A stretch of DNA of 64,000 nt from Streptomyces sp. BHT-5-2 (lineage in GTDB: Bacteria > Actinomycetota > Actinomycetes > Streptomycetales > Streptomycetaceae), in contig NZ_CP081496.1 of the NCBI RefSeq assembly GCF_019774615.1, forward strand, positions 2,976,001-3,040,000, in the 5' to 3' direction. This document shows positions 34,142-41,116 of the stretch, piece after piece. Each line of letters opens with the position of its first letter. Position 1 is the stretch's first letter. The position numbers and the translations under genes were made by a program. Under the pieces are notes generated by a model. The model did no database searches. It was not told the DNA's origin and was given only the letters and a program-made list of their open reading frames with translations.

Positions 34142-34212
34142 GCGGAATTGCGGGCACCGCCCAGGCCGTCCGGGCACTGGGGGAGAACGAGGACCTCGGA
34201 GGAGAGCTGTGA
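34138..34212 (+). CDS. possible 24-codon coupling ORF
   Basis: A GTG overlapping the gatA stop opens a 24-codon frame ([15 protein letters not shown] and nine more residues). Its own stop overlaps the GTG of the following 80-residue gene. Both junctions are GTGA, so the ORF forms an unbroken coupling bridge. Its first 12 bases plus flank (CTGTGAGCGGAA) repeat the start of the next gene, suggesting it arose by local duplication. No homologue is recognised. Confidence 0.4.
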   Translation: MSGIAGTAQAVRALGENEDLGGEL

Positions 34213-34451
34213 GCGGAAAGCTGGCCAAGGCGAAGAACTTCAAGAAGTCCAAGCCCGGCACCTACCTGTCCATCGGCACCACGCTGTTCGGCGCGGTGAG
34301 CGTCGTCAAGCAGGCGAAGAAGGCCAGGGGCGAGCACGACACGCTCCAGCTGGTCGACGCCGTTGTCTCCGCCGCCGCCATCGTCACCGGCGTCGCCCTG
34401 CTCGTCCGCGAACTGCGCCGTCTCAACGACGACGACGTCCTCGCGGGCTGA
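34209..34451 (+). CDS. small single-helix membrane protein, 80 aa
   Basis: A lysine-rich N terminus ([16 protein letters not shown]) is followed by a weakly hydrophobic segment, an amphipathic Lys/Glu stretch and one clear membrane helix (VDAVVSAAAIVTGVALLV), ending in a charged tail. GTG 34209 has GGAGGAGAG at a good distance. It lies between gatA and gatB in the same direction, an arrangement I recall from Streptomyces gat operons. Function unknown; no evidence ties it to tRNA amidation beyond position. Confidence 0.75.
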   Translation: MSGKLAKAKNFKKSKPGTYLSIGTTLFGAVSVVKQAKKARGEHDTLQLVDAVVSAAAIVTGVALLVRELRRLNDDDVLAG

Positions 34452-34482
34452 CCGGCGCCGGACCTGAGAGGTTAGTTTCACC

Positions 34483-35991
34483 GTGACTGTCACCGACCTG
34501 GTGCCGTACGAGGACGCGCTGGCCGCCTACGACCCCGTGATGGGTCTGGAGGTGCACGTCGAGCTCGGTACCAACACCAAGATGTTCTGCGGGTGTGCGA
34601 CCACCCTGGGCGCCGACCCCAACTCGCAGACCTGCCCCACCTGCCTGGGCCTGCCCGGCTCGCTCCCGGTCGTCAACGCCACCGGCGTCGAGTCCGCGAT
34701 CAAGATCGGCCTGGCCCTGAACTGCACCATCGCCGAGTGGTGCCGCTTCGCCCGGAAGAACTACTTCTATCCGGACATGCCGAAGAACTTCCAGACCTCC
34801 CAGTACGACGAGCCGATCGCCTTCGACGGCTACCTCGACGTGCAGCTGGAGGACGGCGAGGTCTTCCGCGTCGAGATCGAGCGCGCCCACATGGAGGAGG
34901 ACACCGGCAAGTCCACCCACATCGGTGGTGCGACGGGCCGGATCCACGGCGCCCAGCACTCCCTCCTGGACTACAACCGCGCCGGCATCCCGCTCATCGA
35001 GATCGTCACCAAGCCGATCGAGGGCGCCGGCGAGCGTGCGCCGGAGGTCGCCAAGGCGTACGTCGCCGAACTGCGCGAGCTCATCAGGGCGTTGGGCGTC
35101 TCCGAGGCCCGCATGGAGATGGGCCAGATGCGCTGCGACGTGAACCTCTCGCTCCGCCCCAACGGCACCGAGAAGTTCGGCACCCGCTCGGAGACCAAGA
35201 ACGTCAACTCGCTGCGCTCGGTGGAGCGGGCCGCCCGCTACGAGATCCAGCGGCACGCCGCGGTGCTCTCCGCCGGCGGCACGATCGTCCAGGAGACCCG
35301 GCACTTCCACGAGGACGACGGTTCCACCACCTCGGGCCGGGTCAAGGAGGAGGCGGAGGACTACCGCTACTTCCCCGAGCCCGACCTGGTGCCGGTGGCC
35401 CCGTCCCGTGAGTGGGTCGAGGAGCTGCGGGCCGGCCTGCCCGAACTGCCGCGCGTCCGCCGCAACCGGCTGCGCGAGGAGTGGGGGATCACCGAGCACG
35501 ACATGCAGTCGATCCTCAACGCGGGCGCCGTGGACCTGATCGTCGCCACCACCGAGGCCGGCGCGGACGCCGCCGCCGCCCGCAAGTGGTGGATGGGCGA
35601 GCTCGCCCGCCGCGCCAACGAGGACGGGGTGGACCCGGCCGCGCTGCCGATCACCCCGGAGCAGGTGGCCCGGGTCTCCGCGCTGGTCGCCGAGGGCTCG
35701 CTCAACGACAAGCTGGCCCGTCAGGTCATCGAGGGCGTGCTGGCCGGCGAGGGCGACCCGGACACGGTCGTCGAGAAGCGCGGTCTGAAGGTCGTCTCCG
35801 ACGAGGGCGCGCTCGGCACCGCGGTGGACGAGGCGATCGCCGCCAACGCCGCCATCGCCGACAAGATCCGCGGCGGCAAGGTGGCCGCGGCCGGTGCCCT
35901 GGTCGGCGCGGTCATGAAGGCCACGCGGGGGCAGGCCGACGCGGCCCGCGTCCGGGAGCTGATCCTGGAGAAGCTGGGCGTCGAGGGCTGA
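34483..35991 (+). CDS. gatB: Asp/Glu-tRNA amidotransferase subunit B
   Basis: The kinase/tRNA-binding subunit that activates the acyl-tRNA with ATP and accepts ammonia from GatA. It has 502 residues. Typical blocks: [19 protein letters not shown] near the start (with a Cys for the zinc site), [12 protein letters not shown], and [13 protein letters not shown]. The C-terminal YqeY-like tail domain is complete. GTG 34483 is preceded by GAGAGG. The gene ends just before a strong terminator. Confidence 0.98.
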   Translation: MTVTDLVPYEDALAAYDPVMGLEVHVELGTNTKMFCGCATTLGADPNSQTCPTCLGLPGSLPVVNATGVESAIKIGLALNCTIAEWCRFARKNYFYPDMPKNFQTSQYDEPIAFDGYLDVQLEDGEVFRVEIERAHMEEDTGKSTHIGGATGRIHGAQHSLLDYNRAGIPLIEIVTKPIEGAGERAPEVAKAYVAELRELIRALGVSEARMEMGQMRCDVNLSLRPNGTEKFGTRSETKNVNSLRSVERAARYEIQRHAAVLSAGGTIVQETRHFHEDDGSTTSGRVKEEAEDYRYFPEPDLVPVAPSREWVEELRAGLPELPRVRRNRLREEWGITEHDMQSILNAGAVDLIVATTEAGADAAAARKWWMGELARRANEDGVDPAALPITPEQVARVSALVAEGSLNDKLARQVIEGVLAGEGDPDTVVEKRGLKVVSDEGALGTAVDEAIAANAAIADKIRGGKVAAAGALVGAVMKATRGQADAARVRELILEKLGVEG

Positions 35992-36007
35992 TCACCCGCC
36001 CGTATGT

Positions 36008-36044
36008 GAAGCGGCCGTTCCTCCTCCGGAGGGGCGGCCGCTTC
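36008..36044. terminator. bidirectional terminator between gatB and the XRE regulator
   Basis: A perfect 10-bp stem GAAGCGGCCG (36008-36017) with its complement (36035-36044), plus an inner CCTCCGGAGG palindrome. It serves gatB from the left and the XRE gene from the right. Confidence 0.8.
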
Positions 36045-36051
36045 GCGTGCG

Positions 36052-37185
36052 TCAGGCGTCGGCCGGCGCGGCCCCCAGCTCCGGCCGTACGGTGAGCGAC
36101 CGCCGGGCCCAGGGCCGCAGCCGGTGCCGCAGCGCGAGCTGTTCGTCGGGCGCGGGAGCCCGCGGGTACAGGCAGGCATACAGCGGAGCCTGCGCCATCA
36201 CCCGGCCGAGTCCCCAGGAGGAGAGGGCGTAGACCAGGGGGCCGTTGCCGGAAACCCGTTCGCGCGTGACGAAGTTGCGCGCCACCAGGCCGTCCCACGC
36301 CTCCGGGTCCGCCAGCTCGCGGGCGCGCGGCTCCGGTACCGGGCTCTCCCGGTTGACCAGGTGCACCAGCGCCCGCCACTGCCGGCTGCTCATGGCCTCG
36401 GCCAGGAACCGGACGAGGGTGGTGGCGGCGCGTTCCGGTGCCTCCTCGACGGCCTGGGTCTGTACCGTGATCAGATGGCGGGCGCGCTGGGCCTCCCGCT
36501 CGCCCTGCGCATAGGCCAGGCTCGCCCGGGCCTCCGCCCCTACGCGCAACGACTGCCGCAGCAGGGCGAGTTCGCGATTGACGAGGCGGCACACCACGCT
36601 GGGCGGGCGGCGCAACAGGTGTGCCACGCCGAGGAGTTGGGGCTCCTCCATGTCGATCACCGCCGCTGTGTGCGTGGTGTGCGCGCGGGCGAACAGCTCC
36701 TCCAGCAGCTGCGTGATCTTCTGGCGGCGTTCGCTGGCGTGCGGATGCCGGTCGAGTGCCTCGTCGATCTCCCGCACCTGCACGGAGAGTTCGCGGGCCA
36801 GACGCAGCGGCAGCGTGCCGTCCGTACGCGCCGGGAGCCTCGCCGCGCGCTCCAGGTCGCGGTAGGCGGCGACGCTGATCCCCAGCCGGGCCGCGAGTTC
36901 CGCCATGGTGAGCCCGGCGCCGAGCCGCAGCGTGCGGATGCTGTCCTCGGGGCGGGCGGGCTCCTGGTACAGCTCCCTCGCCGGGACGCGGAAGATCCGG
37001 GCCAGTTCGGCGATCCGGGCGGCCTCCGGCACAGAGGTGCCCGCCTCGTAGGCCAGCACCCGGGCCTTCGACGTGCCCAGCCGGCGGGCGAGTTCGGCGG
37101 CGCTCAGCAGGTTTCCGTCGACGGTCCTGGTGCGGCGGAGGCCGGCGAGGACGCGGTGATCGAAAGGGGCGGCTCCACGGGGCAT
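36052..37185 (-). CDS. double helix-turn-helix XRE-type regulator
   Basis: A 377-residue cytoplasmic protein with two consecutive XRE/Cro-type HTH domains: LSAAELARRLGTSKARVLAYEAG at residues 26-48 and LTMAELAARLGISVAAYRDLERA at about 90-112. A long, mainly helical C-terminal part of about 240 residues follows, for which I see no known sensor signature. ATG 37185 has GGAAGG upstream. Two direct copies of GGTACCGTTTAGCG lie in its upstream region and may be its own operators. It faces gatB and appears to be an accessory gene. Target and signal are unknown. Confidence 0.75.
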   Translation of the reverse strand: MPRGAAPFDHRVLAGLRRTRTVDGNLLSAAELARRLGTSKARVLAYEAGTSVPEAARIAELARIFRVPARELYQEPARPEDSIRTLRLGAGLTMAELAARLGISVAAYRDLERAARLPARTDGTLPLRLARELSVQVREIDEALDRHPHASERRQKITQLLEELFARAHTTHTAAVIDMEEPQLLGVAHLLRRPPSVVCRLVNRELALLRQSLRVGAEARASLAYAQGEREAQRARHLITVQTQAVEEAPERAATTLVRFLAEAMSSRQWRALVHLVNRESPVPEPRARELADPEAWDGLVARNFVTRERVSGNGPLVYALSSWGLGRVMAQAPLYACLYPRAPAPDEQLALRHRLRPWARRSLTVRPELGAAPADA

Positions 37186-37542
37186 GGCTCCGGGTCACCT
37201 TCCTTCGAGGAGACGGCTGGCTGCGGCAAAGGGTACCGTTTAGCGGCAGTTGTGTGCCGAGTGATGTGTTGGCGCCGTCCCGAGTGCGGACATCCGTGCT
37301 GGATCGGCTGTTTCGGCGGTACCGTTTAGCGTCGAATGGGGTTCCCTGGTGTGGCCGCGTACCGGCAGAATCAGAGACGCGGACTGTGTGCCGCGGTATT
37401 CCGGAAGTGCCGTTGGCGCATGCCAGCGGGTTCCGGAGAACAAGCGAGCCATGAGAAAGCAAGTGGCCCGCGTCCTGGGGGCCGAATCCATGAACGCGGG
37501 CCGGGCCGGCTCGGTAAAAGGCGGCGGATGAGGACGGTTACC
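37186..37542. other. upstream region of the XRE regulator with two direct repeats
   Basis: No gene is visible in 357 bases. The 14-bp sequence GGTACCGTTTAGCG occurs at 37232-37245 and again at 37319-37332, in the same orientation and 87 bases apart, each with a CGGTACCG-like centre. This is a strong candidate operator pair for the double-HTH protein. The rest holds only the terminator of the following small gene. Confidence 0.5.
37232..37332. repeat. paired 14-bp direct repeats (candidate operators)
   Basis: Exact copies of GGTACCGTTTAGCG stand at 37232-37245 and 37319-37332. A shorter relative, CATTTAGCGGC, is found at about 38035. Spacing of 87 bases is about eight DNA turns, allowing bound proteins to contact each other (inference). 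Confidence 0.6.
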
Positions 37543-37552
37543 TCATCCGCCG
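37522..37552 (-). terminator. terminator of the 56-aa gene
   Basis: A perfect 12-bp stem (37522-37533 with 37541-37552, 7-base loop). The stop codon of the small gene lies within the right arm, so termination follows translation directly. Confidence 0.7.
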
Positions 37553-37713
37553 TTGCCGTGGAACACGCCCCAGACCGCGGAGAGCGCGACTATGGTGTCG
37601 CACGCCAACTGCACCCAGGTGACCCACGTCTTACCGCGATCCTCCTCCTCCGGGCCGCGGTGGTCCGGGGGTTCGTCCCGGTCCTCCTCGTCCTGCATGG
37701 AGTTGTTGGCCAT
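37543..37713 (-). CDS. small membrane protein, 56 aa, acidic head
   Basis: I do not recognise a family. The first 30 residues are highly charged (DEEDRDEPPDHRGPEEEDRG), followed by one membrane helix WVQLACDTIVALSAVWGVF and a short glycine tail. ATG 37713 has a good ribosome site (GGGAGA, 8 bases away), and the gene ends in its own hairpin; both support it being real. It lies upstream of the XRE regulator and in the same direction, beyond the direct repeats, so common control is possible. It could be a small effector or membrane-anchored peptide. Confidence 0.7.
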   Translation of the reverse strand: MANNSMQDEEDRDEPPDHRGPEEEDRGKTWVTWVQLACDTIVALSAVWGVFHGNGG

Positions 37714-38326
37714 CGGATCTGTCTCCCTTCCGCGTTCTTTCCTTTTGGGCAGGCCGGTTGGCCACGTGTACCCGCCGACCGGGCACGAAAGAGAGAGTGC
37801 TACGAGCTTACCGGGTCCTTCCGACGGCGCCCGAACGTGCGACGTGGTATGCACCCGCAACGGGCCCGATGTCGCCTCGCGGTGATCCGGGATGCCAACT
37901 CCGCATCCCTCGAACCAGCATGACTGACCATCAAACTCCCAGGTCAGAAGCGTGTTGGTGATCGATCAAACGGGATGCGCGGACCTCCGTCGGACGGGCC
38001 GGCGCCATCGCCGCAACGGATGTTATCCAGGTCACATTTAGCGGCTTGTGCCGCAGGTTACTGCTACCTCCCAGTAGGTAGGTTTTTCAGGTGCGAATGA
38101 GCAACCGCCTCGCCGCAAAGCGATTCGTTCGCCAATCTCTCAACTCCGTTCACCGGGGTGCCGATTGGCGACACAAGGTCGGTCGTCAGGTGCTGCGCCG
38201 CGATCGGTCGATCTCTGGACCTTGGGGATCTCCTCCCTGGAGGCGGAATGCCGCGCCCCTCTCCGGCGCTGTCACCGGAAGAGGATCAAGGGGAGCAACG
38301 CTCGCCGGAGAGTGGAGGAGTGAGCC
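37714..38326. other. lower-GC intergenic region with palindromes
   Basis: No convincing gene in 613 bases; frames that are open have poor codon use. Features seen: the palindrome CTACCT-CCCAGT-AGGTAG (38064-38081) followed by GTTTTT, readable as an operator or a weak intrinsic terminator; GGGATGC/GCATCCC (about 37889-37909); and a lone TTTAGCGGC near 38038 matching half of the repeats at 37.2 kb. It probably contains the promoters for both flanking genes. Confidence 0.45.
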
Positions 38327-39253
38327 ATGGCTCAGCAGAACAGTCCCGCACCGGGGCCGCGGGAGGTCGCCGCGCGGATCGGCCGGGTCGGGATCTGGCA
38401 TGGGGTATTGGGCCGGGCGTCGGCCGCGGCCGCACGGAAGTTCGCGGCCGGGGTGGAGCGGCTGGGGTACGGCGCGCTGTGGTTCGGCGAGGCCCAGTCC
38501 ACCAAGGAGGCGTTCGCCCACGCCGGAGTGCTGCTGGGCGCGACCGAGCGGCTGACCGTCGCCACCGGCATCGCCAACATCTGGGTCCGGGACGCCACCG
38601 CGATGAACGCCGGCGCGCACACCCTCGCCGAGGCGTACGACGGCCGGTTCCTGCTGGGCCTGGGCGCCAGCCACGCCCCGCAGGTCAACGGGCGCGGCCA
38701 CACCTACGCCAAGCCGCTCGCCGCGATGCGCTCCTACCTGGACGCGATGGACCGGGCGACCTACGACGCCCCGGTGGCCACGGCGCCCGCCCGGGTGCTC
38801 GCCGCGCTGGGCCCGAAGATGCTGGAACTGGCCGCCGAGCGGGCGGCGGGCGCGCACCCGTACTTCGTCACGCCCGAGCACACCGCCCGGGCCCGCGAGG
38901 TGCTGGGCACCGCCCCGCTGCTCGCCCCCGAGCAGGCGGTGCTGCTGGAGGCCGACCCGGCGACCGCCCGCGCCCTGATCCGCGAGCACCACCTCCGCTT
39001 CTACCTCGCCCTGCCGAACTACGTGAACAGCCTGCGCCGACTGGGCTTCGAGGACGTCGACTTCGCGGACGGCGGCAGCGACCGGCTGGTCGACGCGATC
39101 GTGGCGTGGGGCGACGTGGACGCGATCCGGCGGCGGGTGCAGGAACACCACGACGCGGGCGCCGACCATGTGTCGCTCCAGCCGATCACGACCGGCGGCG
39201 ACCTCGGCCTCGACCAGCTGCGGGAGCTGGCACCGGCTCTGCTGGAGGGGTGA
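38327..39253 (+). CDS. LLM-class F420-dependent oxidoreductase
   Basis: A 308-residue luciferase-like monooxygenase fold protein of the F420-dependent group. Typical segments: GIWHGVLG at the first strand, ERLGYGALWFGEA, and VATGIANIWVRDATAM, with the late FLLGLGASHAPQVNG cofactor-phosphate loop. ATG 38327 has a strong GGAGGAG site. It stands alone downstream of a 600-base regulatory region and converges with the DUF397 gene (14 bases between stops). Substrate unknown. Confidence 0.85.
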   Translation: MAQQNSPAPGPREVAARIGRVGIWHGVLGRASAAAARKFAAGVERLGYGALWFGEAQSTKEAFAHAGVLLGATERLTVATGIANIWVRDATAMNAGAHTLAEAYDGRFLLGLGASHAPQVNGRGHTYAKPLAAMRSYLDAMDRATYDAPVATAPARVLAALGPKMLELAAERAAGAHPYFVTPEHTARAREVLGTAPLLAPEQAVLLEADPATARALIREHHLRFYLALPNYVNSLRRLGFEDVDFADGGSDRLVDAIVAWGDVDAIRRRVQEHHDAGADHVSLQPITTGGDLGLDQLRELAPALLEG

Positions 39254-39267
39254 GCCAGGTCCGGCGC

Positions 39268-39519
39268 TCAGCCCACCACATCCGCGACGAACGCCGCCCA
39301 GGCGGCGGCGCCGAGCGTGAGCATCGGCCCGCCGGGGTTCTTGGAGTCGCGGATGTGGATGGTGGGGCGGGGGGTGGGGGAGGGGCAGGGGGCGACTTCG
39401 ACGCAGTTGCCGCCCTCGCTGGCGCTGTAGCTCGACTTGTGCCAGTCGTAGGCGACTTCGATGCAGTTGCCGCCTTCATCGCCGCTGTAGGTGGACTTGA
39501 ACCAGGTGAGATCGCTCAT
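39268..39519 (-). CDS. DUF397 protein with duplicated motif
   Basis: An 83-residue protein of the DUF397 family, small partners of WhiJ-like regulators in Streptomyces. The family motif W-x-KS-[ST]-YS-x4-GGNC-[IV]-EVA occurs twice, as WFKSTYSGDEGGNCIEVA and WHKSSYSASEGGNCVEVA, whereas the family usually has one copy. The C-terminal half (IHIRDSKNPGGPMLTLGAAAWAAFV) is normal. ATG 39519 overlaps the stop of the XRE gene upstream (ATGA), so the two are coupled. Confidence 0.88.
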   Translation of the reverse strand: MSDLTWFKSTYSGDEGGNCIEVAYDWHKSSYSASEGGNCVEVAPCPSPTPRPTIHIRDSKNPGGPMLTLGAAAWAAFVADVVG

Positions 39520-40337
39520 GCCTCTCCCGCCAGTTGATCGAGCAGGCTGATGCTGTCTTCTGGTGTGAGTGCCTGCGACCGCAGCATCCCATATTTCTGT
39601 TGGAGGACACTGACCTCGTCCGGTTCATCTACGAGGTAGCTGACTCGTTGGCCTTCGATATAGGCAAGTTGACCGTGATCGGCTGTCTCCAGCAAAACGA
39701 TCGGCCCGTCCAAGCCTGCATGTTTCGTGCGGGACGTGGCCATGACCTGAAGCCCGACGAACGGCAACTCCGCGCACTGCCGCAGATGGCCGATCTGCTG
39801 CCGCAGCACCTCCGCGTCGCCGATGGGCCGGCGAAGAACCACCTCCTCCACGATGAAGTTCAAGACGGGCGGCGGATCCCGTTGCAGCAGCTGCTGACGA
39901 TCGAGTCGAGCCGAGAGCCGTTCGGCGGCCTCCGCTTCGCTGATGGGCGGGAACAGGCACGAGAAGACGGCCTGCGCGTAGTCCGCCGTTTGCAACATGC
40001 CGGGCACGACGTGGTTCTCGTACGAGAACAGGGACAGGGCTTCCGCCTCGTACTCGACGAAGTCCTGCACGAAGGCCGGAAAGCGTTCTTTCTGCGGCAC
40101 CTTCGCCACCGCGACCGCCAACGCCCCCTTCGTGCCGAGGATTTCGTCGAACGTCTCGGCCAGGTCGATCTTCAGCGGTCGGCGGCCCTGCTCGATGGAG
40201 CCGATGGTGTCCTCGTGGACTCCCGCCGCCTCGGCGAGGGCCGGCTGCGTCAGCCGGGCCGTCCGCCGGAAGTGACTCAGCTGGGCACCGATGACGTGCC
40301 AGGACGTGATCCTCTTCGGTTTCTTCGCCGCGTGCAT
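39516..40337 (-). CDS. WhiJ-like XRE regulator with DUF5753
   Basis: A 273-residue DNA-binding protein. HTH: LTQPALAEAAGVHEDTIGSIEQGRRPL in the first 60 residues. The rest is the DUF5753 (Scr1-associated) domain, with the ENHVVPGMLQTADYA and PIGDAEVLRQQIGHL landmarks. ATG 40337 is chosen because GGGGAAGG lies 8 bases upstream; the longer frame reads into the divergent promoter. With the coupled DUF397 gene and a divergent anti-sigma-like ATPase it forms the triad typical of WhiJ-type modules, which influence development in Streptomyces. Confidence 0.88.
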   Translation of the reverse strand: MHAAKKPKRITSWHVIGAQLSHFRRTARLTQPALAEAAGVHEDTIGSIEQGRRPLKIDLAETFDEILGTKGALAVAVAKVPQKERFPAFVQDFVEYEAEALSLFSYENHVVPGMLQTADYAQAVFSCLFPPISEAEAAERLSARLDRQQLLQRDPPPVLNFIVEEVVLRRPIGDAEVLRQQIGHLRQCAELPFVGLQVMATSRTKHAGLDGPIVLLETADHGQLAYIEGQRVSYLVDEPDEVSVLQQKYGMLRSQALTPEDSISLLDQLAGEA

Positions 40338-40449
40338 GCGCACTGCCTTCCCCTCCCCATAACCGTCCGACACGGCTGGAAGTCGTACATCGAATCTGTA
40401 CGAAATCACGCTGTGGCCCAGCGCAATCACCCCCTGTGACAGTGGGGGC

Positions 40450-40920
40450 ATGCAAGAGGAGATTCAGGTCGTGCGGGTGCGTGCGGCCTTCTACCGGCGC
40501 GAGCGCCGATCCGTGCGGCTGGCCAGGGAGTTCGCGCGGAGCGCGCTGGCGGACTGGGGAGTGCGGCGCCGTGCGGACGACGTCGTGCTCTGTGTGAGCG
40601 AACTGGCCACCAACGCGCTGCTGCACGGCGTCCCGCCGGGGCGCGGCTATCGGCTGTGGCTGGCGCTGGGGGCGGAGGACGGACTGTTGCGGGTCGAGGT
40701 GCACGACAGTGGTGACGGGGAGCCGCGATCGTCGGAGCCGGGCGACGTGGTGGACGAGGAGTCCGGGCGGGGGCTGCTGCTGGTGTCCGCGCTGGCGGAC
40801 AAGTGGGGCGTCGAGGGGCGCGTACCGGGCAAGGCCGTGTGGTGTGAGTGGTGGGGGACCGGTGCGGCGTCGCCCGACTCACCTCCATCCGACTCACCTT
40901 CGTCCGTAGTGACCCGGTAA
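40450..40920 (+). CDS. HATPase anti-sigma-factor-like kinase
   Basis: A 156-residue protein with a GHKL ATPase fold related to RsbW-type serine kinases. Segments: VLCVSELATNALLHG (N box), VEVHDSGDGEP (G1 box), and ESGRGLLLVSALADKWGV (G2 box). The C-terminal tail is Ser/Pro-rich and low complexity. It starts at ATG 40450, divergent from the WhiJ-like gene across 112 bases. Members near WhiJ/DUF397 pairs are thought to act in the same signalling modules. Partner sigma factor unknown. Confidence 0.88.
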   Translation: MQEEIQVVRVRAAFYRRERRSVRLAREFARSALADWGVRRRADDVVLCVSELATNALLHGVPPGRGYRLWLALGAEDGLLRVEVHDSGDGEPRSSEPGDVVDEESGRGLLLVSALADKWGVEGRVPGKAVWCEWWGTGAASPDSPPSDSPSSVVTR

Positions 40921-40977
40921 GGGGCATTTGTCGGGTATAACTGCCCCATAAGCGGGCTGGGTTGCCTATTCCTTATT

Positions 40978-40999
40978 CTTTGTGGGGAAGTCCACAAAG
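40978..40999. promoter_or_regulatory. 8-bp inverted repeat before the MMPL gene
   Basis: CTTTGTGG-GGAAGT-CCACAAAG lies in a markedly AT-richer stretch 120 bases upstream of the transporter start and is a candidate operator or part of its promoter. Another weak repeat, GGGGCA/TGCCCC, spans 40921-40947. Confidence 0.45.
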
Positions 41000-41116
41000 G
41001 GGTCAAAGGATCTTTTCGGGCTGGCACCCTGCACGCGGAACACATCCGTACCCGTCCGTCCGCGTTCGGCTCCACCCGCTCCCGGGAGTTTTCGGCGCAC
41101 AACCGGGAAGCAGCCC

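Noticed and set aside
40338..40451. 38-codon extension of the WhiJ-like regulator
   Set aside because: It would run across the divergent promoter region to the other gene's start, and a good ribosome site precedes the internal ATG at 40337.
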